A DNA stretch of 64,000 bases from contig NZ_JAHXGQ010000015.1 of NCBI RefSeq assembly GCF_019375475.1, forward strand, positions 1 to 64,000, written 5' to 3'. This document shows positions 24,796 to 33,066 of this stretch, piece after piece. The translations under genes were made by a program, and so were the position numbers. The first letter of the stretch is position 1; every line of letters begins with the position of its first letter. The notes beneath the pieces were generated by a model that worked only from the letters and a program-made list of their open reading frames with translations, was not told where the DNA came from and did not search any database. Origin of the DNA: Saccharothrix obliqua. GTDB taxonomy: Bacteria > Actinomycetota > Actinomycetes > Mycobacteriales > Pseudonocardiaceae.

Positions 24796-25436
24796 CAAGT
24801 CTGCGGCGGCGGGCGGTGCGGCACCAGGCGCTGGCCGACCCGGCGCGGCTGGCGGTCGTGGACCTGCTCGCGCTCGGCGACCGGTCGCCCGGCGAGCTGT
24901 CCGCCGCGCTCGGCCTCACCACGAACCTGCTCGCGCACCACCTGAAGGTCCTGCGTGCCGCCGGCCTGGTCACCCGCGCCCGGTCGCACGGCGACCGCCG
25001 TCGCGCCTACGTGCGCCTGCGGCCCGACGCGTTGACCGACCTGAGCCCCGCCGCGGCCGTCACCGCGCCACGCGTGGTGTTCGTCTGCACCCGCAACGCC
25101 GCGCGCTCGCCGCTGGCCGCCGCCCTGTGGCGCGGGCGCAGCGCGATCCCGGCGACCTCCGCGGGCACCCACCCGGGACCACGCGTGAGCCCGCACGCCG
25201 TCCACGCCGCGCGACGGCACGGGTTGCGGCTGGACCGGGACCGCACCGCCCATGTCCGCGACGTCGTGGCGGCCGACGACCTGGTGGTGGTCGTGTGCGA
25301 CCGGGCGTACGAGGAACTGGGGCCGACCGGGCTGCACTGGTCCGTGCCCGACCCGGTCGGTACCGAGGAGGGGTTCGACGACGTGGTGGCGTTGCTGGCG
25401 GAACGCGTCGACCGGCTGGCGGCGATCGCGTCGTGA
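24783..25436 (+). CDS. ArsR regulator fused to low-molecular-weight phosphatase / arsenate reductase domain
   Basis: 217 residues from ATG 24783. Residues 1-85 form an ArsR winged helix (ALADPARLAVVDLLALG, then GELSAALGLTTNLLAHHLKVL and a DRRRAYVRL wing). Residues 98-217 form a low-molecular-weight tyrosine phosphatase/ArsC-like domain: VVFVCTRNAARSPLAA holds the CX5R loop (Cys near 104), and WSVPDPVG near 188 is the DP acid loop. The Cys metal sites of classical ArsR are not evident, so the catalytic domain may be the sensor. Its stop overlaps the start of the ChrA gene (GTGA), so they form one unit. A fused sensor-enzyme-repressor for arsenate or another oxyanion is an inference. Confidence 0.9.
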   Translation: MDVEASLRRRAVRHQALADPARLAVVDLLALGDRSPGELSAALGLTTNLLAHHLKVLRAAGLVTRARSHGDRRRAYVRLRPDALTDLSPAAAVTAPRVVFVCTRNAARSPLAAALWRGRSAIPATSAGTHPGPRVSPHAVHAARRHGLRLDRDRTAHVRDVVAADDLVVVVCDRAYEELGPTGLHWSVPDPVGTEEGFDDVVALLAERVDRLAAIAS

Positions 25437-26551
25437 ACCGGGTCGGCCTGGGCGTCATCGCCCGCGAGTGGGGACGGATCGGGTGCGTCGGCTTCGGCGG
25501 GCCGCCCACGCACATCGCGTTGCTGCGCGACCTGTGCGTGACGCGGCGGAAGTGGCTCGACGAGGCGGAGTTCGAGGACGGCGTCGCGGCGTGCAACCTG
25601 CTGCCCGGCCCGGCGTCCACCCAGCTCGCCATCCTGTGCGCGTGGCGGCTGCGCGGCGCGCCGGGCGCGGTGGTCGGCGGGTTCTGCTTCATCGTGCCGG
25701 GCCTGGTGCTCATCCTGCTGCTGGCGGCGTTGTTCCTGGCCGACGACCCGCCCGCGTGGGTGCTCGGCGCGGCGGCGGGTGCGGGTGCGGCGGTGCCGGC
25801 CGTGGCGTTGCACGCGGCGCGTGACCTGATACCAGGAAGTTGGCGGCGGGTGGCGGGTGCGGCACGTGTCCGGTGGTGCGCCTACCTCGCGGCGGGCGCG
25901 GTCGCGGCGGCGTTGACCGGGCCGTGGCTGGTGCTGGTGCTCGTCGTGGCCGGGTTGGTGGAGGTCGGCCTGCGTGCGCCGAGCGGGCGGCGCACGGCGT
26001 GGCCCGTCGTGCTCGCGCTGCCCGCGGCGAGCGGTGGCCTGCTCGCCGTGGCGTGGGTGGCGGCCAAGGTGGGGGCGTTGTCGTACGGCGGCGGGTTCGT
26101 GATCATCCCGATGATGCGTGAGGACGCCGTGCTTACCTACGGGTGGATGACGGACACGCAGTTCCTGAACGCCGTGGCGCTCGGGCAGATCACGCCCGGA
26201 CCAGTGGTGCAGACCGTGGCCGTCGTCGGTTACGCGGCGGCCGGTCTCGGTGGCGGGCTGCTCGCCGCCGCGGTCGCGTTCGCACCGTCCTTCGCGTTCG
26301 TCATCTTCGGCGGGTCGCGGCTGGAACTGCTGCGGCGCAACAAAACCGCGCAGGCTTTCCTGACCGGTGCCGGCGCGGCGGCCGTTGGCGCGATCGCCGG
26401 GTCGGCGGTGCCGTTGGCGTGGTCGCTGCACGTGCCGTGGCAGTTCGCGTTGCTGGCGGCGGCTTTGGTGTGGTTGCTCGTGTTGCGGCGTGGTGTGGTG
26501 ACGGCGTTGTTGGTGTCCGGTGTGGCCGGTGCGGTGATCGCGGTGCTGTAG
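25433..26551 (+). CDS. chrA: Chromate/oxyanion transporter ChrA
   Basis: 372 residues from GTG 25433, overlapping the upstream stop by four bases. Two homologous CHR halves: the first begins GCVGFGGPPTHIALLRD (near residue 16) with NLLPGPASTQLA near 56; the second has SYGGGFVIIPMMREDAV near 215 with ALGQITPGPVVQ near 250. About ten TM helices. ChrA proteins export chromate by proton antiport in the known cases. Here the partner is an ArsR-phosphatase fusion, so the true substrate could be chromate, arsenate-related or another oxyanion. Confidence 0.92.
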   Translation: MNRVGLGVIAREWGRIGCVGFGGPPTHIALLRDLCVTRRKWLDEAEFEDGVAACNLLPGPASTQLAILCAWRLRGAPGAVVGGFCFIVPGLVLILLLAALFLADDPPAWVLGAAAGAGAAVPAVALHAARDLIPGSWRRVAGAARVRWCAYLAAGAVAAALTGPWLVLVLVVAGLVEVGLRAPSGRRTAWPVVLALPAASGGLLAVAWVAAKVGALSYGGGFVIIPMMREDAVLTYGWMTDTQFLNAVALGQITPGPVVQTVAVVGYAAAGLGGGLLAAAVAFAPSFAFVIFGGSRLELLRRNKTAQAFLTGAGAAAVGAIAGSAVPLAWSLHVPWQFALLAAALVWLLVLRRGVVTALLVSGVAGAVIAVL

Positions 26552-26623
26552 GTGGGAAAACGCGTTGACGGCGCATCGGCCGGCCGGCCACGATGTGCGG
26601 GTCGAGCGAGCGGAGGAACGGGG

Positions 26624-26692
26624 ATGAGCGACATGCGCCGCTTTTCCCGGCAGCACCGGGAAATCCCGGTCCGCGCCGGTTCTCCGCGGTGA
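26624..26692 (+). CDS. Possible 22-residue small ORF in the chrA-STAND intergenic region
   Basis: ATG 26624 follows GGAGGAACGGGG and reads MSDMRRFSRQHREIPVRAG before stopping at 26690-26692. TTGACG (26565-26570) and CACGAT about 18 bp later could be its promoter. No homology is claimed. The ribosome-binding site is the only strong sign, so this may be chance. Confidence 0.3.
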   Translation: MSDMRRFSRQHREIPVRAGSPR

Positions 26693-26794
26693 TCTCGCCG
26701 CGCCGGGTGCCGCCCAGCGGTGAACCGGCGCGCCACGAACCACTTCCCCCTCGCCCCCGCCGCGGCCGGACCGCGACCAGGGCGGGACAACCGG

Positions 26795-26823
26795 CCTGCC
26801 CGGCCACGCGTTGGCCGGGCAGG
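26795..26823. terminator. 12-bp perfect hairpin in the intergenic region
   Basis: CCTGCCCGGCCA, 5-nt loop CGCGT, then the exact complement. It could end readthrough from chrA, 240 nt upstream, or the small ORF. Confidence 0.55.
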
Positions 26824-26855
26824 TGACCGGTCCCCGGCCGCACGCGGCTCCGGGG

Positions 26856-26980
26856 TTCCCGGTCGGCCGGGTGCCGAGGTGCATTCCGTGTGCGGACATC
26901 GGGTTGGCGTTGCCGCCCGCGGGCCGGAGGCCGAGCCGGTGCCGCGCTGCTTTCGGATTCCCGGTCGGTCGCGTGCCGAG
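26856..26980 (+). repeat. Pair of 23-bp direct repeats 102 bp apart
   Basis: TTCCCGGTCGGCCGGGTGCCGAG at 26856-26878 and a copy at 26958-26980 with two changes. The 560-nt gap 26552-27111 otherwise holds only the small ORF and hairpin listed here. Confidence 0.7.
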
Positions 26981-27111
26981 CGGAGTCCGCCGAAAACCGA
27001 TTTCTGCGGATTGGTGAGCACGATTCACCACCGGTTCGCGAGCCACCCGGGAAATGGTCGCCCGGGTGGCTATCATCGTCGCCACTTCGGGTTCTGCGAC
27101 AGGTGGTGGGT

Positions 27112-29775
27112 GTGACGGCCGGATTACTCGTGGCGCTCACCGCGGTCGGTGTCGCCCTCGTCGTGGTGCTGGTCGTGCTCGCCCGCCGGGCCACCGCGAA
27201 CCGCGTCACCGGCGGCGCGGCCGGACCGGTCCTCCAGGCGGCGAGCATCGGGTCCGTCGTGATCGCGGGCGGCGCGCCGGCCGGGCCCCGGCCGCAGGTG
27301 GTCGTGGGCGAGATACCCCGTGAACCGCCGGACTACCAGACGCGGCACGGCGTCCGGCACGAGCTGGGCCGCCTCGCGGGTGGTGCGGGTGTGGTCGTGG
27401 TGTGCGCGATGACCGGTCAGCGCGGTGTCGGCAAGTCGCAGCTCGCCGCCGCCCACGCCCGTGACCGCATCCGGTCCGGGTGGCCGGTGGTGGCGTGGAT
27501 CGGCGCGGAGACACCGGACCTGGTGCTGGCCGGCCTGGCGGAGCTGTCGGTGCGGCTGGGCGTGCGCGCGCCGCAGGATGACGTGCGCAGCGCGGCGATG
27601 CGGGTGCGGTCGTGGCTGGAGAACCGGCCCGAGCCCGCGTTGCTGGTGTTCGACAACGCCACCGACCCGGACGCGATCGGCCCGTACATCCCGGCGTCGG
27701 GCAGCACCGAGGTGGTGATCACCAGCACCTGGCAGGCCATGGGCAACCTGGGCGAGCTGCTGGTGCTGGACGTGTTCGACCGGCAGGAGGCGCTGGACTT
27801 CCTGGCCGCGGCGGCCCGCCACGACGACCCGGCGGGCGCGGACGACGTGGCCACCGAGCTGGGCCGGCTGCCGCTGGCGCTCGCGCAGGCCGCCGCCGTG
27901 ATCCGCGCCGAGCGCCTCGACTACCGCACCTACCTGGCCCGGCTGCGTGCCACGCCGGTGGAGGAGCTGCTGGTGCGGCGGCCCGGCGAGTCGTACCCGA
28001 GGGGCACCGCCGAGGCGATCCTGCTGTCGCTGGACGAGGTCGGCTTCACCCGCGACGGCCTGGCGGCGCGGTTGCTGCGGTTGTTCGCGGTGCTCTCGGC
28101 GGACGGCGTGCCGCGCCGGATGCTGCACGTCGGCGTGCCCGCCGCGACCGTGGACGCCGAGCTGGCGCGGTTGAGCGCGGCGTCGATCGTGACGTTCAGC
28201 GTGGACGACGAGAACGTCATCATGCACCGCTTGGTGCAACGCGTGATCCGCGACCGCTGCGCCCGCGACGGCACGCTGGCCGCGATCGTGGAGACGGCCG
28301 TGGAGCGGCTGTCGTTCCTGCTGCTGTCCGAATCGGAGGCGCAGTCGCGGCGACGCGAGTCGGACGCCCTGATCCGCCAGGTCGCCGCCCTGTGGGAGCA
28401 CTGCCCGCCGGACCGGGTGGACTCGGCCGAGCTGTTCGGCGCGTTGGTGGAGCTGCGGACGTGGTCGGTGCGCCAGCTCATCCAGACCGCCGACCTGCAC
28501 CGCGCCGCGCTCGCCGCGCACGAGGTCGCCGCCGACGCGGAGCGCGTGCTGCCCGCGCCCGACCCGCGTCGCCTGGGCGCGTGGAACGACCTGGCGAGCA
28601 TCCACATCTACGCGGGCCGCACCGGGCTGGGCGTGTCGTTGTACGAGGACACCCTGCGGCAGGCGCGGGAACTGCTCGGCGGGCGCGCGCCCGAGGTGCT
28701 GCGGTTCGAGCGGGACCTCGCGTGGGCCTACGTGCACGCCGGGATGCCCGCCCGCGCCGTGTCGCTCTACGAGCGGGTGGTCGCCGAACCCGACCGCCTG
28801 CCGCCCGCCACCCACGCCGGCTACCTGAACGAGCTGGCGACGGCGTGCGACTACGCGCAGCGGCCGGAGGAGGCACGGCACTGGCACGACCTCGCGCTGC
28901 GGGTCGCGGAGGAGAACCTGGAGCCCAGTCACCCGGTCGCGATCCTGGTCCGCCACGCCCGCGGCTACCGGCCGCCGGAGCCCGCCGAGCCGGCCGGTCC
29001 CGCGCGGCTGCCCGCCACGCGCCCGCCACGCCTGCTCGGCGCGTCCCTGAGGCTGGCCAACGAGGGCTGGGTGAGCGCGCAGACCCGGGCGTTGATCGGC
29101 GCGCTGGAACGCGAACCCGCGTTGTGGACGCACACGGGTGGCGAGGACGTGGTCCGGATGCGGGCCGACCTGGTCCGCGCCTACCTCCGGGTGGGTCGGG
29201 CGACCGAGGCGGTCGGGCTGGCCCGGCACAACCTGGCGTGCCGCGAGGCCGACCCCGGTCCGCCGCCCGCGGTGGACGAGCTGCGCGACGACCTGGCGCT
29301 GGCCCACGAGACGGCGGGCGACCTGGCGGAGGCCGCGCGGCTGTACGAGGTGACGCTGGAAGCGCGCCGCCACCGGTTCGGGCCCACCGCGTTGCCCACG
29401 CTGACGTCGGAGGACGACGTGGCGCGCGTGGTGCTGGCGTCGGGTGACGTGCCGAGGGCGGTGGAGCGGTTCGAGCGGACCCTCAACCTGGCCCGCGTGG
29501 CACACGGCGGGTCGGCGGTGCTGGTCCCGTTCCACAACAACCTGGGGCGCGCCTACGAGGAGGCCGGGTACACCGCGGCGGCGCTCCAGCACTACCGCGC
29601 GGCGGCGGACCTGCCGCGCGACCGCCGGCTGGACACCGGTCTGGTGGAGGTCAACCTGCGGCGGCTGACGCAGCACCCCTTCGGCGCGCGCAAGGCGGCA
29701 CCGGCACGTGCCGAGTCGGACGGCGAGATCTTCGGCGTCGCCGGTCGCGCGGCGAAACCCGTGATCGGCGAGTAA
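27112..29775 (+). CDS. Membrane-anchored STAND (NB-ARC) NTPase with TPR repeats
   Basis: 887 residues from GTG 27112; GTG 27103 and 27106 are alternatives. A single TM helix at residues 3-25 (LLVALTAVGVALVVVLVVLA) puts the rest in the cytosol. NB-ARC at about 85-330: P-loop GQRGVGKSQ near 102, Walker B PALLVFDNA near 178, an ITSTW sensor near 204, and LGRLPLALAQAAAVI (GLPLA motif) near 252. A winged-helix region follows to about 390 (MHRLVQRVIRD). The remainder is TPR-like, with units such as YEDTLRQARELLGG and YEVTLEARRHRFG (latter part). STAND proteins act as signal-gated switches in regulation, defence or cell death. No DNA-binding or known toxin domain is fused, so the output is unclear. 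Confidence 0.88.
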   Translation: MTAGLLVALTAVGVALVVVLVVLARRATANRVTGGAAGPVLQAASIGSVVIAGGAPAGPRPQVVVGEIPREPPDYQTRHGVRHELGRLAGGAGVVVVCAMTGQRGVGKSQLAAAHARDRIRSGWPVVAWIGAETPDLVLAGLAELSVRLGVRAPQDDVRSAAMRVRSWLENRPEPALLVFDNATDPDAIGPYIPASGSTEVVITSTWQAMGNLGELLVLDVFDRQEALDFLAAAARHDDPAGADDVATELGRLPLALAQAAAVIRAERLDYRTYLARLRATPVEELLVRRPGESYPRGTAEAILLSLDEVGFTRDGLAARLLRLFAVLSADGVPRRMLHVGVPAATVDAELARLSAASIVTFSVDDENVIMHRLVQRVIRDRCARDGTLAAIVETAVERLSFLLLSESEAQSRRRESDALIRQVAALWEHCPPDRVDSAELFGALVELRTWSVRQLIQTADLHRAALAAHEVAADAERVLPAPDPRRLGAWNDLASIHIYAGRTGLGVSLYEDTLRQARELLGGRAPEVLRFERDLAWAYVHAGMPARAVSLYERVVAEPDRLPPATHAGYLNELATACDYAQRPEEARHWHDLALRVAEENLEPSHPVAILVRHARGYRPPEPAEPAGPARLPATRPPRLLGASLRLANEGWVSAQTRALIGALEREPALWTHTGGEDVVRMRADLVRAYLRVGRATEAVGLARHNLACREADPGPPPAVDELRDDLALAHETAGDLAEAARLYEVTLEARRHRFGPTALPTLTSEDDVARVVLASGDVPRAVERFERTLNLARVAHGGSAVLVPFHNNLGRAYEEAGYTAAALQHYRAAADLPRDRRLDTGLVEVNLRRLTQHPFGARKAAPARAESDGEIFGVAGRAAKPVIGE

Positions 29776-29810
29776 CCGTACAATTGCGGCCTCCCGAGGA
29801 GAGGACCGTG

Positions 29811-30473
29811 ATGGGCTCGGACGACCTGGTGCGGCGCTGGCAGCGCGGCTGGAGCGCGTGTCGGGGCTGGGCCGCGCCCGAGGACGCGCGTGGCGGCCTG
29901 CACTTCCGGCTCGGCCTGCCCGGTCGGGAGCGGGAGGTGTTCGCGCTGGCGGCCGACGACGACCCGGCGTCGGTGCGCGCGTTGGCGCGCGAGGTCGCCG
30001 GGCACGGCGAGTCGACGTGGCTGACCGCGCCGACCAACCGCCCGGACGAGGTGGCCGGGGTGCTGGCGGCGGAGGGGCTGGTCGTGCGGCCGGTCCGGGA
30101 GTTCCTGATGACCCGGCCGCTGGCCGACCACCCGGTCCGCCCGGCGCCCGCGCCGTACCGGGTCACCTCGGTGGTGGACGACGACGTGGTGCGGGTCGAG
30201 GTGTGGGACGGGTCGGGTGACCTCGCGGCGAGCGGCCTCGCCGGTCTGGCCGGCGCGGACGCCGTGCCGGACCGGATCGAGACCGCCGGCGCCCACCGGC
30301 GGCGCGGGCTGGGCGCGGCGGTGATGGGCGCGCTGGCGGCGGCGGCGGTCGAGCGCGGCGCGCGCACCGGGGTGCTGCTGGCGAGCCCGGACGGCGAACG
30401 CCTCTACACGGCGCTGGGGTGGACCACCCGGTGGTCCGTGGTGATGGCGGTCAACTCGCGGTCGGCGTCCTGA
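29811..30473 (+). CDS. GNAT family N-acetyltransferase
   Basis: 220 residues from ATG 29811 with GAGGAGAGG upstream (GTG 29808 is one codon earlier). The acetyl-CoA loop is the late segment AGAHRRRGLGAAVMGAL near residue 165 (Q/RxxGxG/A form), followed by ERLYTALGWTTRW typical of GNAT C-termini. The first half is divergent, as in other two-part GNATs. Substrate unknown. It follows the STAND gene by 35 nt and may share its transcript. Its last 23 bases overlap the 3' end of the converging MFS gene. Confidence 0.87.
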   Translation: MGSDDLVRRWQRGWSACRGWAAPEDARGGLHFRLGLPGREREVFALAADDDPASVRALAREVAGHGESTWLTAPTNRPDEVAGVLAAEGLVVRPVREFLMTRPLADHPVRPAPAPYRVTSVVDDDVVRVEVWDGSGDLAASGLAGLAGADAVPDRIETAGAHRRRGLGAAVMGALAAAAVERGARTGVLLASPDGERLYTALGWTTRWSVVMAVNSRSAS

Positions 30474-31629
30474 CCGCCCGCACCGCGAGCACGGCGAGGG
30501 ACAGCAGCGCGACAACCGCCGCGAACCACTGCACGGACGTCACCGGACCGATGGCGGTCGCCAGGAAGCCGACGCCCACCACCGGCACGCCCACGCCGAG
30601 GTAGACGATCACGTAGAACGCGGACTGCACCGCCGCGCGGCGGTCGGCGGGCGCGGCCTGGTTGACGGCGGTCTGCGCGCCGAGGAACGCGAGGCCCTGG
30701 CCGACGCCCGCGATGGCCGTGGCGAGCAGCAGGACGACCAACGACGACAACGCGCCGGCGAGTGCCAGCAGGCCGAGGCCGCCGGCCAGCAGCGGCAGGC
30801 CCAGCACCTCCAGCGACCGCGCGGCCCGGCCGTACCCGACGAGCTGCGCGACCGCCGAGGACGCGGGGAGCAGGGCGGTCGCCGCGCCGGCGAGCAGGAG
30901 GTCACCGCTGCCGGTCAGCGTCGCCACGTAGCCGGGCACCAGCGTGAGGAACAACCCCATCACGGCGAACGCGAGGAACGCGACCGCGCCGCTGGTGGCG
31001 AACACCGACCGCACCTCGGCCGGCACCCCGGGGCGGCTCGCGCGTCGGCGGGCGGGCGCGCGGGTGGCGGGCAGCGCGAGGACCGCCGCGGCGACGGGCG
31101 CCAGCAGCGCGATCTCCACCGCGAACGGCAGCACGCGGGGCGCGGGACCGTGTTCGGCGAGCAGGCCGCCGAGCAGCGGTCCCAGGCCGAGCCCGCCGAC
31201 GGAGGCGGTGGTGGACACGAGCGCGGCGCGCCGGCGGCTGCCGGTCGGTTCGAGTTCGACCAGGGCCGCGGTCAGCGGGCCGGTGGCCGCGCCGAGCGCG
31301 ACGCCCTGCGCGACCCGCCCCGCGACCAGCCACGCCGTGCCGGTGGCGAGCGCGAAGGACAACGCGCCCAGCGCGGCCAGGACCGCGGCGGCCGTCAGCA
31401 CGGCGCGGCGGCCGACCGCGTCCGCCAACGGCCCGGCCGTGAGCAGGCACGGGATGAGAACGGCGACGTACGCGGCGAACACCAGCGTCACGACGAGCGG
31501 CGAGATCCCGAACCGCTCCTGGTAGCCGCGGTAGAGCGGGGTCGCCAGGTTGGTCCCGGTCAGCAGGACGAGCAACGCGTAGGCCACGCCGCGGAACCGC
31601 CATGTCCGCGCTCGATTTCCGAGCTGCAC
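30451..31629 (-). CDS. MFS transporter, 12 TM (DHA1-like)
   Basis: 392 residues from GTG 31629, with a G-rich ribosome-binding site. Twelve helices are visible, with motif A at GPLADAVGRRAVL near residue 65 and motif C at LGPLLGGLLAEHG near 150. N-terminal segment begins YALLVLLTGTNLATPLY. Drug/H+ antiporter 1 type; substrate unknown. It is divergent from an ArsR-type regulator across two copies of a 23-bp palindrome, so derepression by that regulator is very likely. Confidence 0.92.
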   Translation of the reverse strand: MQLGNRARTWRFRGVAYALLVLLTGTNLATPLYRGYQERFGISPLVVTLVFAAYVAVLIPCLLTAGPLADAVGRRAVLTAAAVLAALGALSFALATGTAWLVAGRVAQGVALGAATGPLTAALVELEPTGSRRRAALVSTTASVGGLGLGPLLGGLLAEHGPAPRVLPFAVEIALLAPVAAAVLALPATRAPARRRASRPGVPAEVRSVFATSGAVAFLAFAVMGLFLTLVPGYVATLTGSGDLLLAGAATALLPASSAVAQLVGYGRAARSLEVLGLPLLAGGLGLLALAGALSSLVVLLLATAIAGVGQGLAFLGAQTAVNQAAPADRRAAVQSAFYVIVYLGVGVPVVGVGFLATAIGPVTSVQWFAAVVALLSLAVLAVRAVRTPTAS

Positions 31630-31642
31630 GAGAACCCCCCGG

Positions 31643-31665
31643 TATGTTCGGCGAGGGCGAACATA
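31643..31665. promoter_or_regulatory. Operator copy 1, TATGTTCG-N7-CGAACATA
   Basis: Perfect 8-bp arms around 7 bp. Located 14 nt upstream of the MFS start. Pairs with the copy at 31669-31691. Confidence 0.88.
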
Positions 31666-31668
31666 ACA

Positions 31669-31691
31669 TATGTTCGTGAACGCCGAACATA
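31669..31691. promoter_or_regulatory. Operator copy 2, TATGTTCG-N7-CGAACATA
   Basis: The arms are identical to copy 1, the spacer differs, and the centres are 26 bp apart, so two dimers would sit about 2.5 helical turns apart. It is 21 nt before the regulator start. Confidence 0.88.
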
Positions 31692-31711
31692 GCCGCGGAT
31701 ACCATGGGCAC

Positions 31712-32047
31712 ATGGCCAGCCGCACCGCCACCGAGCTAGTCCACCCCGCGCGTGCCGACCTGCGGTTGGACACCGTGCTGGCCGCGCTCGGCGACCCGGT
31801 CCGGCTGGCGATCGTGCTGCGCCTGGCCGAACTGGGACCCGGTGAGGAGATCGCCTGCGGCGCCTTCGACCTGCCGGTCGGCAAGTCGACGCGCAGCGGC
31901 CACTTCAAGGTGTTGCGCGAGGCGGGTGTGGTGCGCCAGCGCGACGAGGGCGTCCGCCGGCTCAACACCCTGCGCCGCGACGACCTGGACGCCCGGTTCC
32001 CCGGCCTGCTGGACGCGGTGGTCGGCGCGGTGCCCGTGCCCGGGTGA
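31712..32047 (+). CDS. ArsR/winged-helix regulator
   Basis: 111 residues from ATG 31712; the earlier in-frame ATG lies in the operator. Winged helix: VLAALGDPVRLAIVLRLAEL (residues 17-36), recognition part KSTRSGHFKVLREAGVV (near 62), wing RQRDEGVRRLNTLRRDDL. The KSTRSGHFKVL helix resembles the KSTLSHHFKVL signature of ArsR proteins that control MFS exporters. No metal-binding Cys. Expected to bind the doubled palindrome and repress itself and the divergent transporter. Confidence 0.92.
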   Translation: MASRTATELVHPARADLRLDTVLAALGDPVRLAIVLRLAELGPGEEIACGAFDLPVGKSTRSGHFKVLREAGVVRQRDEGVRRLNTLRRDDLDARFPGLLDAVVGAVPVPG

Positions 32048-32058
32048 CGCCCGCCCCG

Positions 32059-33021
32059 TCAGGAGAACAACGCGGCCAACTCGTTGCGCTGGAGCGCCTG
32101 CACCACCCGGCCCACCGGCACGCCGGGCGCGGTCGGCGCGACGACCCGCACCACACCCGCCCGGTCGGTCGGCACCTCCACCCGCGCGTCGGGCAGGACC
32201 GCGGTCCACGGCCGGCCGCCGCGGGGCGCGGTCGGTGACGACACCTTCGCGCCCACCCGACCCCTGGCCGCGGCCGGGTCGTCGGTGGTCGCGCACGCCA
32301 CCTCCTCGCCGGACCGCCGCACACCCGCCGCGAGCGGCGTCGGGGTGGTGGTCAGCACGGCCGCCACCACGTCACCCAGGCACGCGGCCAGTGCCCCGAC
32401 CACCTCGTGCCCGGCGAGCGTCGACCCGCCCGCGTCCACCACCCACGTCAACGCGCGACCGGACGGCGCGTACGCGACCGAGTCCGCCGCCACCCGCACC
32501 TTGTTGAAGCCCGACACCACGCCCATCCGCGCGAACGGACCGGTCGACTCGACCTCGTCGTCCCCGGCCGTGATCCACGTGGTCGCGCCCGCCTCGTCGG
32601 CGCGCTTCGCGCCGAAGCCGTCGAACCTCCCGTTGACCGCGGCGACGTCGACCTCCACCCGCAGCACACCGGCCCACGTCGGCGGCCGGCCGACGCGCAC
32701 CGCCTCACCCGCCGCACGCGGGTCGATCCCCACCTGCTCGGCGAGTTGCGTCGCGGCGGTGGCGATGTCGGAGTAGCCGAAACCGGCCAGGGTGCGGAAG
32801 CGCTCGTCGGATGCCATCAGGTCGCGCACGGCGGCCACGTCGCCGTACTCCACCAAGGCCGCCGTCTGCTCCGTGGCGCGCACCTTCGCCAACGCGCCGA
32901 GCAGACCGCCGACCGGCTCGGTGGCGGAGGTCGTGCTGCCGACCGGTGTTCCCGTTGTCGTGGCGCACGCGGACAACACCGCGGCCATCGCCACCCAGAC
33001 CAAGCGCGATCTTGCGTTCAC
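32059..33021 (-). CDS. Secreted lipoprotein of unknown function
   Basis: 320 residues from GTG 33021. A lipoprotein signal is clear: positively charged start, hydrophobic stretch VWVAMAAVLSAC with lipobox LSAC at Cys 19, then a Thr/Ser-rich linker. The mature part has no family I recognise; it contains two alpha/beta-like segments (SDIATAATQLAEQVGID near 85; GVVSGFNKVRVAADSVAYA near 170) and a pair of late Cys (ACLG, VACATT). It is downstream of the SARP gene on the same strand by 45 nt, so it may be cotranscribed. Confidence 0.82.
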   Translation of the reverse strand: MNARSRLVWVAMAAVLSACATTTGTPVGSTTSATEPVGGLLGALAKVRATEQTAALVEYGDVAAVRDLMASDERFRTLAGFGYSDIATAATQLAEQVGIDPRAAGEAVRVGRPPTWAGVLRVEVDVAAVNGRFDGFGAKRADEAGATTWITAGDDEVESTGPFARMGVVSGFNKVRVAADSVAYAPSGRALTWVVDAGGSTLAGHEVVGALAACLGDVVAAVLTTTPTPLAAGVRRSGEEVACATTDDPAAARGRVGAKVSSPTAPRGGRPWTAVLPDARVEVPTDRAGVVRVVAPTAPGVPVGRVVQALQRNELAALFS

Positions 33022-33066
33022 CGGCAGATGCTATGGCGGCGGGCCGTTCGACGTGCCCGGTTCCGG

